Origin: CAYOEZ01 sp964402955 | GTDB lineage: Bacteria; Chloroflexota; DTOL01; DAOUCN01 | DNA: 14,866 nucleotides | NCBI GenBank assembly: GCA_964402955.1 | Contig: CAYOEZ010000114.1 | Location: forward strand, 1-14,866 | Reading direction: 5' to 3' | In this document: piece after piece, positions 1-7,955 of the stretch | How positions within the stretch are numbered: the stretch's first letter is position 1 | Layout: each line of letters starts with the position of its first letter | The notes under the pieces: generated by a model | Seen by the model: only the letters and a program-made list of their open reading frames with translations | What the model was told of the DNA's origin: nothing | Database searches by the model: none | Translations under genes and position numbers: made by a program

Positions 1-28
1 AACTTACTAGACGATGCACTAGTCAAAA

Positions 29-66
29 AGTCACTCACGGATCTTGGATGCACCCCCTCCGCGTTG
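29..66 (+). repeat. Solo copy of the MITE right end plus its flank
   Basis: Positions 29-55 match 2121-2147 at 26 of 27 bases (C36 versus A2128); the core is ACGGATCTTGGATGCACCC. After two extra C bases, the flank TCCGCGTTG (58-66) also repeats 2148-2156, which contains the target duplication of the 1934-2147 element. It is either the right end of a second element lying left of the window or a boundary left by recombination between copies. No further similarity is visible left of base 29. Confidence 0.8.
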
Positions 67-70
67 CCAT

Positions 71-99
71 TTGATTTGCAGGTACGTTTGCTGTATACT
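71..99 (+). promoter_or_regulatory. Sigma-70-type promoter of the tumE operon
   Basis: TTGATT (71-76), a 17-bp spacer and TATACT (94-99) form a good sigma-70 promoter. A transcript would begin near 106 and reach the ATG at 138 after about 30 nt that include the AGGAGG ribosome site. The -35 lies only 4 bp after the repeated boundary ending at 66. Confidence 0.6.
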
Positions 100-137
100 G
101 TCTATATGGGGGCGAGAGTGCATCAGGAGGCGACACT

Positions 138-407
138 ATGACGATGCAAGAGATTCTGGCTGACATTCATTCGCTCGAAGAAGATATGTTGGCGTTCGAG
201 CGCAAGTATGGCATTCGCTCGGAGATCTTCTACGCTGCATATGCCAGCGGTGAAGAGCCAGCGGATGACGGTTGGGTGTTGGATTTCACGGAGTGGGCCA
301 GCGTCTATCGTACATGGCTGCGGCGGCAGGCAGACTACCGCAATGAAGTTAAGCGTATTCAGCCTAATGCCTCCAGCCTGGTCGGCTTAATTCATGTGGC
401 ATCATGA
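138..407 (+). CDS. Small acidic protein, probable antitoxin partner of TumE
   Basis: This 89-aa protein has ATG preceded by a near-perfect AGGAGG about 8 nt upstream. It is acidic in its N-terminal half (LEEDMLAFERKYG, EEPADDGW) with a predicted helical, tryptophan-rich middle (EWASVYRTWLRR). No helix-turn-helix or ribbon-helix-helix is recognisable. Its stop overlaps the start of the next gene as ATGA (404-407), so the two are almost certainly translationally coupled. Gene order and size fit an antitoxin placed before its toxin. The role is inferred from context: described TumE systems use a Xre-type TumA antitoxin, which this is not. An alternative is a small accessory protein of the same operon. 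Confidence 0.72.
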   Translation: MTMQEILADIHSLEEDMLAFERKYGIRSEIFYAAYASGEEPADDGWVLDFTEWASVYRTWLRRQADYRNEVKRIQPNASSLVGLIHVAS

Positions 408-859
408 CCAATTCACTCCGTTCTGCTGAAGATTATGAGCTCTACATCTACACGCTGGCTGAGCAGTTTCCTTCTATACGTCATTCCACGTTGACATTTG
501 TTCGCCGTGGTGTGTCGCTTGCCCGCGTCGCAGGGGAGCTACACTTCACCCACGACATTCGGTTGCGCGTTCGGGAGCGCATCGTATACGATCGCCTGCC
601 GGCAGTCATGGATGAGTATGGCTACGAAGTGTGGCAGGGGCAGGAGAAGCTGTACTGGTACGACTCGCAGCCACACCCCAACGATCCGCGACTGCAAAGC
701 ACGCATCCCCATCACAAGCACATTCCTCCGGACATCAAGCACCATCGCATACCAGCTTCCGACATGAGCTTTACGAACCCCAATCTCTCCGTGCTCATCC
801 ACGAGATTGAGATACTAGTCGAGCGAGTGGAAGGTGCTACGAAATCGGTCGACAGATGA
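404..859 (+). CDS. TumE-family toxin (DUF6516)
   Basis: This 151-aa protein matches the TumE/DUF6516 toxin family, recognised from the diagnostic block THPHHKHIPPDIKHHRIPA around residues 100-118, followed by the usual C-terminal SFTNPNLSVLIHEIEIL segment. An N-terminal helical part and a central beta-rich section (LHFTHDIRLRVRERIVYDRL; YEVWQGQEKLYWYDSQPHPN) complete the typical length. The family is the toxin of a type II toxin-antitoxin pair, related in fold to small nuclease toxins; the His/Asp-rich block is the likely active region. It starts within the stop codon of the upstream gene. The ORF is complete with no sign of decay. Family call is firm; activity against RNA is inferred. Confidence 0.82.
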   Translation: MTNSLRSAEDYELYIYTLAEQFPSIRHSTLTFVRRGVSLARVAGELHFTHDIRLRVRERIVYDRLPAVMDEYGYEVWQGQEKLYWYDSQPHPNDPRLQSTHPHHKHIPPDIKHHRIPASDMSFTNPNLSVLIHEIEILVERVEGATKSVDR

Positions 860-1029
860 TTCGTTCTTGCACTTCATACGGACATGCTCCGCAACGTGGT
901 TTGTTATGCTGCATCTGAGTGCTTGAATGGATCAATGATATCGTCGCAGAGGAGGGCAAAGAAGCTCGGGCCTTGCGTCTCGGCACTGCTGCGGGCCATC
1001 TTCTGAAGCGACCGGGAAGGAGCCAAGAC

Positions 1030-1410
1030 ATGGTCTGCTTTGAGTGTGGCAAACCGGCGGCGGGTGTGTGCACCCGATGCCAAAAAGGCTACTGCAAGGA
1101 GCATAGTGACGGGCTAGGCGGCGGATTGTGCTGGCAATGCCGAGTCGAGACAGAGACACAATCGGCTGGTTACCGGGGCTGCTGTCTAGGCATTCTGCTT
1201 GTGCCCGTTGCTGTGTTGATCGCTAACATGTTCTTCTACGAGATCATAAGGCGGCCTTCATTGTTCTTGCTCCTCATCACGGTCGCGGTCGCCATCTTCA
1301 CTCCGCCTGTCTTCTTTTACCGACGTGCAAGACAGTCTGCTCGTCAGCGGCTGGCGGCGGCGAAGAAAGTCACGCAAGAGATGAGCCACAGGAAGGAGAC
1401 ACTCTTATGA
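1030..1410 (+). CDS. Zinc-ribbon/B-box-like two-helix membrane protein
   Basis: The 126-aa protein starts at ATG 1030, chosen because AAGGAG (1017-1022) sits 7 nt upstream; a longer GTG reading from 919 lacks such a site. The N-terminus carries a cysteine-rich zinc site: C3, C6, C14, C17, C22, H25, C34 and C37 in CxxC pairs, resembling bacterial B-box-type zinc ribbons. Two hydrophobic helices follow (about 51-72 and 78-98), then a basic cytoplasmic tail (YRRARQSARQRLAAAKK). Such Cys-rich plus two-TM proteins are common but uncharacterised. The stop overlaps the next start as ATGA, suggesting an operon with the disrupted membrane gene downstream. Function unknown. Confidence 0.75.
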   Translation: MVCFECGKPAAGVCTRCQKGYCKEHSDGLGGGLCWQCRVETETQSAGYRGCCLGILLVPVAVLIANMFFYEIIRRPSLFLLLITVAVAIFTPPVFFYRRARQSARQRLAAAKKVTQEMSHRKETLL

Positions 1411-1705
1411 ACAACGAAGTGCTCTTGCTGCTGGTCTAGCCTGGCTTGTCTTCTCCGGCTGGGTCAAGGAGAGAGGCCGCCTGGGCTCAGGGCTCTGGAT
1501 TGCTGTCTGGATTCCAGTACCCATCGTGGTGGCGTTCTTCGGCGCTCTCGCCATCAACCTGGTTCTTCCCCCTTCTGCTGTGGTTGATCCGCTCTTGGTT
1601 CTGTTCTAACTCTACTTTCTGTTGCCAATTCCTGGCATGGTCTGGCTCAGCGAGGCCCTAGAGACGCAGCCGAAAAGTCCATATTCCGGCGGCACCGAAT
1701 GCTAG
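1407..1705 (+). pseudogene. Disrupted small membrane-protein gene
   Basis: An ATG at 1407 overlaps the previous stop (ATGA) and has AAGGAG (1392-1397) upstream, but its frame stops after 10 codons. The frame starting at 1409 instead reads a convincing hydrophobic protein (AGLAWLVFSGWVKERGR, then LWIAVWIPVPIVVAFFGALA, then INLVLPPSAVVDPLLVLF) up to TAA at 1607. The same frame continues after it as LYFLLPIPGMVWLSEALETQ to TAG at 1703. The simplest reading is one gene of about 98 codons broken by an early frameshift and an in-frame stop. Alternatively it is a chance hydrophobic frame, but the coupled start argues for a former gene. Confidence 0.5.
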
Positions 1706-1933
1706 CTCCCCATCAGAGCATACATTTGAGCCTGAAAATGACCCGGATCACCCATTTTGGTGCCGAAAATGGCCTGTAGGTCATAATTCAGTGCCCACAA
1801 ATTCCGACGATCGGGTTTCCGGCTGCGTTTCTAGGCTTGAGGCGCCAAGCAGAATCAGTTGCCCACGTTGGCAGATCCAGAGCAAGCGCGCGTCCGCTGA
1901 CTAGGGCTGCGCCCGATGGGCACCATCCGCGTT
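1706..1933. other. Non-coding remnant between disrupted gene and MITE
   Basis: No credible ORF or promoter is seen here. The stretch around 1733-1773 has a repeated GAAAATG motif (GAAAATGACC, GAAAATGGCC) of the kind seen near IS ends, but no transposase reading frame goes with it. The last 8 bases (1926-1933, TCCGCGTT) are the left target-site duplication of the element that follows. Confidence 0.4.
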
Positions 1934-2147
1934 GGGTGCATCCAAGATCCGTTTCTTGGCCTGCGAGAGTGGGCGCTGCACGCCAGTTGTTGCAGCACCA
2001 GAAGAAAAACGGGGCAAATGTGACAAAAACCGGCTATTCCTGGCCAAAAAGCGGCAGAAACCACCTTCGAAGTATGGTGAAACAGGGTCACAATACCCGG
2101 CAGGGCCGCCACATGGGCTAAGTCACTAACGGATCTTGGATGCACCC
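1934..2147. mobile_element. 214-bp MITE-like element with perfect TIRs and 8-bp TSD
   Basis: The element begins GGGTGCATCCAAGATCCGTT (1934-1953) and ends with the exact reverse complement (2128-2147). It is flanked on both sides by TCCGCGTT (1926-1933 and 2148-2155), an 8-bp target-site duplication. The 174-bp interior has no meaningful reading frame, so it is non-autonomous and would be moved in trans. Several DDE IS families make 8-bp duplications; the family cannot be named from the sequence alone. It lies 16 bp upstream of the -35 of the next toxin-antitoxin operon. A related right end lies at 29-55. Confidence 0.85.
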
Positions 2148-2156
2148 TCCGCGTTG
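2121..2156 (+). repeat. Right boundary repeat, second copy
   Basis: This direct counterpart of 29-66 comprises the last 27 bp of the MITE, including the 20-bp inverted end, plus the flank TCCGCGTTG. The MITE itself is annotated separately. Confidence 0.8.
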
Positions 2157-2163
2157 TTGTTTG

Positions 2164-2192
2164 TTGCCTTTATGGAGCGGATGATGCATAAT
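2164..2192 (+). promoter_or_regulatory. Promoter of the MazEF-like remnant
   Basis: TTGCCT (2164-2169), 17 bp and CATAAT (2187-2192) make a plausible sigma-70 promoter. Its -10 overlaps the palindromic operator at 2190-2210, so a bound antitoxin would block initiation. Confidence 0.5.
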
Positions 2193-2210
2193 ACGTACAG
2201 GATACGTATT
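2190..2210. promoter_or_regulatory. Palindromic operator for antitoxin autoregulation
   Basis: AATACGTA (2190-2197) and TACGTATT (2203-2210) form a perfect 8-bp inverted repeat around a 5-bp centre, and ATACGTA also recurs directly (2191-2197, 2202-2208). It sits across the -10 and just before the antitoxin start, the classic position for a ribbon-helix-helix antitoxin operator. The site is seen directly; binding is inferred. Confidence 0.65.
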
Positions 2211-2222
2211 GTGAGGAAAACC

Positions 2223-2429
2223 ATGCAGAAAAAACTAACCATCACCCTGGATGAAAATGTCTACGAGGGACTGCACCGTGTCGTTGGGCGGGGCAACATC
2301 AGCCAGTTCATTGAGTTATTGGTACGCCCGCATGTCGTGCAGGCGGACATCGAGGCGGGTTATCGACAGATGGCGCAGGACGAGCAGCGAGAGGCTGAGG
2401 CCGCCGCATGGATTGAGGGCGTTCAGTGA
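2223..2429 (+). CDS. Ribbon-helix-helix antitoxin (MazE-like), C-terminally truncated
   Basis: This 68-aa antitoxin starts at ATG 2223 with GAGG 6 nt upstream; a longer reading from 2136 would begin inside the MITE and is rejected. The N-terminal KLTITLDENVYEGL strand-helix and the NISQFIELLVRPHV helix form a ribbon-helix-helix DNA-binding domain. The tail (ADIEAGYRQMAQDEQREAEA) is the acidic toxin-neutralising helix. Members known to me normally continue roughly ten residues past the EWIEGV-like motif; here the protein ends at WIEGVQ, where the frame runs into toxin sequence because of a deletion. DNA binding to the operator at 2190-2210 could persist. Confidence 0.75.
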   Translation: MQKKLTITLDENVYEGLHRVVGRGNISQFIELLVRPHVVQADIEAGYRQMAQDEQREAEAAAWIEGVQ

Positions 2430-2586
2430 AGCCAATGTCATGCTCAATGGGCAGCAGCGCAAGGCCATGGCTGATCAACTGACAACAGTGAGCAAACTGC
2501 GTCTGGGCGACTTGATTGGATTGTTGTCTGACGCTGACATGGTGCAAGTAGGACATGCTATTGAAGTCCAGTTGGGCCTGAAATAA
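2422..2586 (+). pseudogene. MazF/PemK-like toxin, N-terminal half deleted
   Basis: The frame from 2422 to TAA at 2584 encodes 54 residues that match the C-terminal half of MazF-family endoribonucleases: SEANVMLNGQQRKAMADQL, then TTVSKLRLGDLIGLLSDADM, then a final VQLGL. The whole N-terminal half, including the start, the strand carrying the conserved RP motif and the catalytic Arg, is missing. The fragment is fused directly to the antitoxin tail. It could restart at ATG 2440 but would not make an active toxin. A single deletion of antitoxin tail plus toxin head explains both genes. Confidence 0.75.
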
Positions 2587-2598
2587 GACGACCGTGCA

Positions 2599-2661
2599 CA
2601 TGGAGTTGCGATCTCTCCGAGAGAGAGCCTGCCCCGCAGTATCGGGCATCGCAACTCCATG
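2599..2661. repeat. 14-bp perfect inverted repeat / long hairpin
   Basis: CATGGAGTTGCGAT (2599-2612) is inverted exactly at 2648-2661 around a 35-nt loop that has smaller complementary runs of its own. There is no T-run, so it is not a standard terminator. It lies between the mazF remnant and the acylase start, and could act as a weak transcription boundary or be a small palindromic element. Confidence 0.65.
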
Positions 2662-2678
2662 GTAGCGTGGAGAATGAT

Positions 2679-5216
2679 GTGAAGAGACTCCTCCGTCTCC
2701 TTCGTAATCTGGTCATCCTGAGCGTGGTTGCAGGGCTGGTTATCGGCGGCGGGCTGTGGGTGGCTGTGCAGCGCACGCTGCCCCAGACAAGCGGCAACCT
2801 GTCTGTTACTGGTCTGAAGAGTAGCGTCGAGGTCATCCGCGATACGTGGGGCGTGCCGCACGTGTACGCCCAGAATGCGGATGACCTTTTCTTTGCTCAG
2901 GGATATGTGATGGCCCAGGATCGGCTGTGGCAGATGGAGTTCAACCGCCACATCGCGGCCGGCCGTGTCTCCGAGTTTGGCGGCAAGGCGACGTTGAAAG
3001 ATGACATTCTGCTGCGGGCTCTGGGGCTGCGGCGCACCGCCGAGGCCGATGTGCAGAGGCTGGATGCGGCGAGTAAACAGGCGCTGCAGGCGTTTGCCCG
3101 CGGCGTCAATGCGTTTGCCGATACGCACCGCGACCGCCTCCCGCTGGAATTCACGCTGCTGGGAGTGGCGGGCGCGAACATCTACTGGGAGCCGTGGACG
3201 CCGACCGACACCGTGGCCATCGGTAAAGTCATGGCGCTGGGTCTCTGCATGAATATGCGCATCGAGCTGTTCCGCTCGCAGTTGTATGCGAAATTGGGCA
3301 AGGACAAGGCTGCGGAGTTGGAACCCGGCTATCCTGCAAGTGGGCCATTCATTGTTGACATTGTAGGGGCAGGTCTGGGCGCTGTCCTCGATTCGGACGG
3401 GGAGGCTACTGTAGGGGCAGGTCTGAGACCTGCCCAGGGCGCAGACACGGAGTGGGCAGGTCTCAGACCTGCCCCTACGGTGGAAATGGACGATCTGGCG
3501 CAAACATGGGAGCGCGTGCTCTACATGGCGCAGGCCGGGCGGCTGCCTGACGGCGGAGAGACCTCTTTCCCGTTCTCGGCGATTGGCAGCAACAACTGGG
3601 TCGTCAGCGGCGCCAAGACGACAACGGGCAAGCCGCTGCTGGCCAACGATCCGCATCTAGGTATCCAGAACCCATCCATCTGGTACGAGGTACATCTTGA
3701 AGCGCCCAATCTGCGCCTGGCCGGCGTCACCTTTGTTGGTGTTCCCGGCATTGTGTTGGGGCACAACGACCGCATCGCCTGGGGCGCGACCAACTCCGAA
3801 GTAGATGTGCAGGATCTCTACATCGAAAAGCTCAATCCGGCGAACCTGCGCCAGTACGAGTACCAGGGCAAGTGGGTAGACGGTCAGGTATGGCGCGAGC
3901 AGATACATCTGCGTGGACAGGCTGAACCAGTCATCAAGGAGATACTGGTCACGCGCCATGGACCAATCATCACCGAAGGCGTGAGTGACCGTATCAGTGA
4001 CCAGGTGGCTTTGCGCTGGACTATTCAGGATGAAGGGACGCTCTTCCAGTCGGTTGCCATGCTGTGGACTGCCCGCAACTGGCAGGACTTCCAGGCGGCG
4101 ATGAAACTGTGGGATGCGCCGTCGCAAAATATCGTCTATGCTGATGTGGACGGCAATATCGGCTACCAGATGCCTGGCCGCGTGCCTATTCGTGCGCGGG
4201 GCGACGGCTCGGCGCCTGTTCCTGGTTGGACGGGCGATTACGAGTGGACAGGCTTTATCCCCTACAATGATCTGCCGCAGGCCTACAATCCGGCCAAGAA
4301 CTTCATTGCGTCGGCCAATAATCGCATTGTCAGCTACAACTACAAGTACTTCCTCTCCAACGAATGGGCGCCACCCTACCGTGCGCAGCGTATCGAGGAC
4401 CTGCTGGCGGTCAACCCCCAACTCTCCGCTCAGGATATGCGCGATATCCAGGCCGACGTTTACAGTATCCCGGACCGCGAGTTCGCGCCATACCTTGTTG
4501 CCCTGTCGCCGGCGGATGACAACGAGCGGCGGGCGATTGATCTGATCGCGGCATGGGACTATCGCACCACTACCGACAGTGTGGCCGCCAGCCTCGTGGA
4601 AATGACGCTTGCGTATGTCATGCGCCTCACCTTTGGCGACGAGGTAGGTAAGCTGGCCAACGACTATCTGAACAATGGCGTGCCGGTCTTGCTGCGCATT
4701 CTGCCAGACGAGCGCAATGTCTGGTTTGACGATGTAACGACCTCGGCCCGCGAGACGCGGGGCGACATCTTGCAGCGCAGTTTGACGGACGCGCTCGCCG
4801 ACCTGACCAAACGGCTGGGCAAAGATATGGGGACGTGGACGTGGGGACGGCTGCACCAGGCCACCTTCACACATCAGGCTTTTGGCAACATCCCTGTCCT
4901 CAACCGCGTGTTCAACCTGGGGCCTGTGCCCGTCCCGGGCAGCGGCGGCAATGGTTTTACGGTGTACGCCGCCAATCACAATCTGGCGAAACCGTTCAAG
5001 ATCGGCATCATCAGCTCGATGCGGGCCATTTATGACCTGAGCGATTTCGACAGCTCGCTGATGGTCAATGCTGTGGGCCAGTCCGGCCAGCCGGGCTCGA
5101 AGCACTACGGCGATCAGATCGCTGCCTGGCGCGACGTGAAGCACCATCCGATGCCCTTCTCACGCGCCGCGGTCGAGCAGCACAAGGATGCCGTGCTGAT
5201 CCTGACGCCGAGCTAG
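2679..5216 (+). CDS. Penicillin acylase / AHL-acylase family protein (peptidase S45)
   Basis: This 845-aa precursor belongs to the Ntn-hydrolase amidases that release acyl side chains from beta-lactams, acyl-homoserine lactones or similar amides in the envelope. GTG 2679 is preferred because GGAG lies 6 nt upstream; GTG 2667 is possible. A single hydrophobic helix (about residues 9-30) anchors or exports it. The alpha part carries VEVIRDTWGVPHVYAQN and GYVMAQDRLWQMEFNRH. The beta subunit begins at the nucleophile S304 in GSNNWVVSG, with H326 in ANDPHL and the conserved ASANNR asparagines at 547-548. Autocleavage at S304 and removal of a linker are expected from the family. Residues about 229-267 in that linker region are encoded by inserted palindromic repeats. 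Substrate unknown. nfi follows 17 nt downstream. Confidence 0.9.
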   Translation: MKRLLRLLRNLVILSVVAGLVIGGGLWVAVQRTLPQTSGNLSVTGLKSSVEVIRDTWGVPHVYAQNADDLFFAQGYVMAQDRLWQMEFNRHIAAGRVSEFGGKATLKDDILLRALGLRRTAEADVQRLDAASKQALQAFARGVNAFADTHRDRLPLEFTLLGVAGANIYWEPWTPTDTVAIGKVMALGLCMNMRIELFRSQLYAKLGKDKAAELEPGYPASGPFIVDIVGAGLGAVLDSDGEATVGAGLRPAQGADTEWAGLRPAPTVEMDDLAQTWERVLYMAQAGRLPDGGETSFPFSAIGSNNWVVSGAKTTTGKPLLANDPHLGIQNPSIWYEVHLEAPNLRLAGVTFVGVPGIVLGHNDRIAWGATNSEVDVQDLYIEKLNPANLRQYEYQGKWVDGQVWREQIHLRGQAEPVIKEILVTRHGPIITEGVSDRISDQVALRWTIQDEGTLFQSVAMLWTARNWQDFQAAMKLWDAPSQNIVYADVDGNIGYQMPGRVPIRARGDGSAPVPGWTGDYEWTGFIPYNDLPQAYNPAKNFIASANNRIVSYNYKYFLSNEWAPPYRAQRIEDLLAVNPQLSAQDMRDIQADVYSIPDREFAPYLVALSPADDNERRAIDLIAAWDYRTTTDSVAASLVEMTLAYVMRLTFGDEVGKLANDYLNNGVPVLLRILPDERNVWFDDVTTSARETRGDILQRSLTDALADLTKRLGKDMGTWTWGRLHQATFTHQAFGNIPVLNRVFNLGPVPVPGSGGNGFTVYAANHNLAKPFKIGIISSMRAIYDLSDFDSSLMVNAVGQSGQPGSKHYGDQIAAWRDVKHHPMPFSRAAVEQHKDAVLILTPS
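3363..3478. repeat. In-frame palindromic repeat cluster inside the acylase gene
   Basis: Arms 3411-3435 and 3454-3478 are exact 25-bp reverse complements, both built on GGGGCAGGTCT/AGACCTGCCCC, and each is itself near-palindromic. A third, partial copy sharing 14 bases (GTAGGGGCAGGTCT) lies at 3363-3376. All copies keep the reading frame, adding peptides of the type VGAGLRPA / WAGLRPAPT. The location is the tolerant linker upstream of the catalytic serine. Confidence 0.9.
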
Positions 5217-5233
5217 AACGCAGAAGGAAGCCC

Positions 5234-5914
5234 ATGCAAATTACGCACCTGCACCGCTGGGATGTGACGCCGGCGGAGGCGATCGAGATTCAGAACGAGC
5301 TGCGGGCGCGCGTGGCGACGACGCCCATCCCTGGCGCACCGCTCCTGGTCGCGGGCGTGGATGTGGGGGTGAACGATGACCGGGCGCGGGCAGCCGTCGT
5401 CGTCTTGCGCTATCCCGAGTTGACGTTGGTTGAGACGTCTGTCGTCGAGATGGCGGTGACGTTTCCCTACGTTCCGGGGCTGTTGGCCTTCCGCGAATGC
5501 CCGGTGGTGCTGTGCGCGTTTGAGAAGCTTACCAGTGTGCCCGATCTGGTGATTGTCGATGGCCAGGGATTGGCTCACCCGCGTCGCTTCGGCCTGGCCT
5601 GCCATGTGGGCGTGATCCTTGATCTGCCGGTGATCGGCTGCGCCAAATCGCGCCTGGTGGGGACGCATGACTATCCCGGGGGGCCAGTGGGTTCGCGGGT
5701 GAATCTGTGGCATGCGGGGGAGATCATCGGCGCGGTCATCCGTAGCAAAGAAAAGGCAAACCCGCTCTATGTCTCGATCGGGCACAAGGTGGACCTGGAC
5801 ACGGCTGTGCAGTATGTTCTCGCCTGTTGCCGGGGCTACCGCTTGCCGGAAACCAGCCGGTTGGCGCACCTGGCCGCGAGCGGTCCAGGCGCCGTTGACC
5901 CCACATGTACGTAA
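5234..5914 (+). CDS. nfi: Endonuclease V (deoxyinosine 3'-endonuclease)
   Basis: This 226-aa enzyme cuts DNA near deoxyinosine and other deaminated bases during repair. The metal-binding residues known from Thermotoga EndoV align by number: D43 in GVDVG, E88 in YVPGLLAFRE, D109 in VIVDGQGLAHPRRFG, and K138 in GCAKS. The lesion-wedge region is represented by Y79-P81. The length is normal for the family. AAGGAAG lies about 5 nt before the ATG. It follows the acylase by 17 nt and probably shares its transcript, without an obvious functional link. It converges with the minus-strand gene 2 bp away. Confidence 0.93.
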   Translation: MQITHLHRWDVTPAEAIEIQNELRARVATTPIPGAPLLVAGVDVGVNDDRARAAVVVLRYPELTLVETSVVEMAVTFPYVPGLLAFRECPVVLCAFEKLTSVPDLVIVDGQGLAHPRRFGLACHVGVILDLPVIGCAKSRLVGTHDYPGGPVGSRVNLWHAGEIIGAVIRSKEKANPLYVSIGHKVDLDTAVQYVLACCRGYRLPETSRLAHLAASGPGAVDPTCT

Positions 5915-5916
5915 CG

Positions 5917-6279
5917 TTATGTTTGATCTGGCGCGCCGTCGTCGGCGCGCAGGCGATCGAGGCTGCGCCAGGCCGGGGGCGTCGTGGCAGCGCTGAGGGC
6001 GCCAACGCCGCGGAAGCGCATACCCGTTCCCCAGTCGGCGACTTCGGGATCGAGGACGATCTCGCCGCGGCGACCGTCGTTGCACACAAGCAGCAGGCGC
6101 TCGCCTGCCCTGTGTGCGGCCAGCAGCGCTTCCTCGTCTTGCCACTTCAAGAGATTGCCCTGCCAGCCCGATGTGCCTGTGAACGCATCAGCGAAAGCGA
6201 AGATCGTCCCCTCAACGTGTGAGACAAGCTGATTGTTCTCGGCCTGCAGCACACGACCGATGAAGTCTACTGGACGCAT
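5917..6279 (-). CDS. Conserved-looking protein of unknown function, last gene of the ggt operon
   Basis: This 120-aa protein begins at ATG 6279, with a GAGGGGG run about 9 nt upstream; a TTG 18 nt further up is less likely. It starts MRPVDFIGRVLQAENNQLVS and has no signal peptide, membrane segment or recognised catalytic motif. The middle (FTGTSGWQGNLLKWQDEEAL) and the segment LLLVCNDGRRGEIVLD suggest a small alpha/beta domain; the C-terminal ~25 residues look disordered and basic. It is the distal gene of the minus-strand operon after ggt. A hairpin at 6299-6332 lies between them. I do not recognise the family. Confidence 0.65.
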   Translation of the reverse strand: MRPVDFIGRVLQAENNQLVSHVEGTIFAFADAFTGTSGWQGNLLKWQDEEALLAAHRAGERLLLVCNDGRRGEIVLDPEVADWGTGMRFRGVGALSAATTPPAWRSLDRLRADDGAPDQT

Positions 6280-6298
6280 GGTATGGATCCCCCTCAAG

Positions 6299-6332
6299 AG
6301 ACCAGCGAGGTCTCCAAAAACCTCGCTGGTCT
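6299..6332 (-). terminator. 12-bp perfect hairpin between ggt and the distal gene
   Basis: AGACCAGCGAGG (6299-6310) pairs exactly with 6321-6332 around a 10-nt loop. On the minus strand it falls 7 nt after the ggt stop and before the ribosome site of the last gene. There is no clean U-tract on that strand, so partial termination, attenuation or mRNA protection of the upstream genes is more likely than full termination. Confidence 0.5.
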
Positions 6333-6339
6333 TCTCATA

Positions 6340-7926
6340 CTAATATCCGACCGCGCAGCCGTCTTTGCGCGGGTCAGAGCCGCCCATGAGCACGCCAGTC
6401 TGTGGATGCACCATGATGATCTGGCCGCCTCCAAAGCCGATGCCCTCACTGGTTACCTCAAGGTCGTGGCCACGCGTGCGCAGGTCGGCATAGACCTTGT
6501 CGGGCAGGCCGGTTTCGATCGCAACCTTGTCGCCCTCATGGAAGCAAAAGCGCGGCGCGTCGAGAGCTTGCTGCGGGTCCATGCCGAAATCGACCACATT
6601 GCACATCACCTGCATGTGCCCCTGTGGCTGCATGAATCCGCCCATGATGCCAAAGCTCATCAGCAGCTTGCCGTCTCTGGTGGCCAGGGCGGGGATGATC
6701 GTGTGTTAGGGGCGCTTGTGCGGGGCCAGTGCGTTGGCGTGACCCGGGGTGAGGGTGAAAAGTGCGCCGCGGTTCTGCAGGCAGATGCCCGTGCCGGGCA
6801 CGACGACGCCCGAGCCGAAACCCATATAGAGACTGTTGATGAACGAAACGGCGTTGCGGTCTTTGTCGACAACCGTCAGGTAGACTGTGTCGCTGCCGTA
6901 ATTGAAGAAGGGGCCGGTCCTGGCGTGCCGCATGTCGATGAGCGATCGCTGCGCGCTGGCATGCGCCGGCGAAAGGAGATTGCTCAGTGGCGCCGGCGCG
7001 AAAACGGGGTCGGCCACGTGGGTGTAGGCGTCGCTGAAGCCGAGCTTCATGGCCTCGATGATCAGGTGCAGGTAATCGGCAGAATCATGGCTAAGGGCGG
7101 CCAGGTCGTCGTTGTGCACGATATTCAGGGCAATCAGCGCGGCCAGGCCCTGGCCGTTGGGTGGGATTTCGTAGATCTTGACGCCGCGGTAGGTGATACT
7201 AATTGGCTCGACCCACGTTGACGTATGGTCAGCGAAGTCATTCATCTCCAGGAGGCCACCGTTCTGGCGCGAGTGGTCGACGATGGCGCGGGCGATCTCG
7301 CCGCGGTAGAATGCATCAGCGCCCTGCACGGCGATTGTCTGCAAGGTGCGAGCCAGATCGGGCAGGCGGACGATCTCGCCAGAGCGCGGCGACCGTCCAT
7401 CGCGTAGATATGTCGCCGCAGCCGCAGGATCATCCGCCAGCTTCTGCACTGCACTCAGCCAGTAGCCGGCAATGATGTCGGAGACAGGAAAGCCATCGCG
7501 GGCATAGGCGATCGCCGGCTCGAGCACACGCTCCAGGCTCATCGTGCCGCATGTGGTCAGAAGATCGCTCCAGCCGGCCACCGTGCCGGGGACGGTGACG
7601 GGCAGCATGCCGCGCTCCGGAATTGTCTTGTGCCCGCGCTGGCGCATGGCGTCGATCGTCGCGGCGTAGGGCGATCGTCCGCTGCCGTTGAGACCGAGCA
7701 CCTTGCCAGTCTTGCCTTCATAGACGATGGCAAACATGTCGCCGCCGATGCCGGTCGACATCGGTTCGACGACGTTGAGCATGGCCGCCGTAGCGACAGC
7801 CGCATCAGCGGCGTTGCCGCCAGCTTTCAGGATATCCAGGCCCGCGAGTGCAGCCAGAGGCTGGCTGGTGGCAACCATGCCGTTCTGGGCCATAACCACA
7901 GAACGGTGAGAGGGGTAAGATGGCAT
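6340..7926 (-). pseudogene. ggt: Gamma-glutamyltransferase interrupted by one in-frame stop
   Basis: The gene would encode a 528-aa GGT, an Ntn hydrolase that cleaves gamma-glutamyl bonds such as glutathione. ATG 7926 has AAGGA 8 nt upstream. Family marks are present: HRSVVMAQNGMVATS, AGGNAADAAVATAAMLNVVEP, GIGGDMF, the nucleophile T347 in GSDTVYLTVVD, GFGGG near the oxyanion region, and the terminal GGSDPRKDGCAVGY. Codon 407 (6706-6708) is TAA exactly where the family has Tyr in KRPYHTIIPA. The frame is otherwise open and well conserved on both sides. Truncation to 406 residues would remove the last third of the small subunit. A recent nonsense mutation, sequencing error or readthrough are the options. 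It lies in an operon with the peptidase upstream. Confidence 0.88.
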
Positions 7927-7955
7927 GATGTCTATCCTTTTGTCGGAATATATCG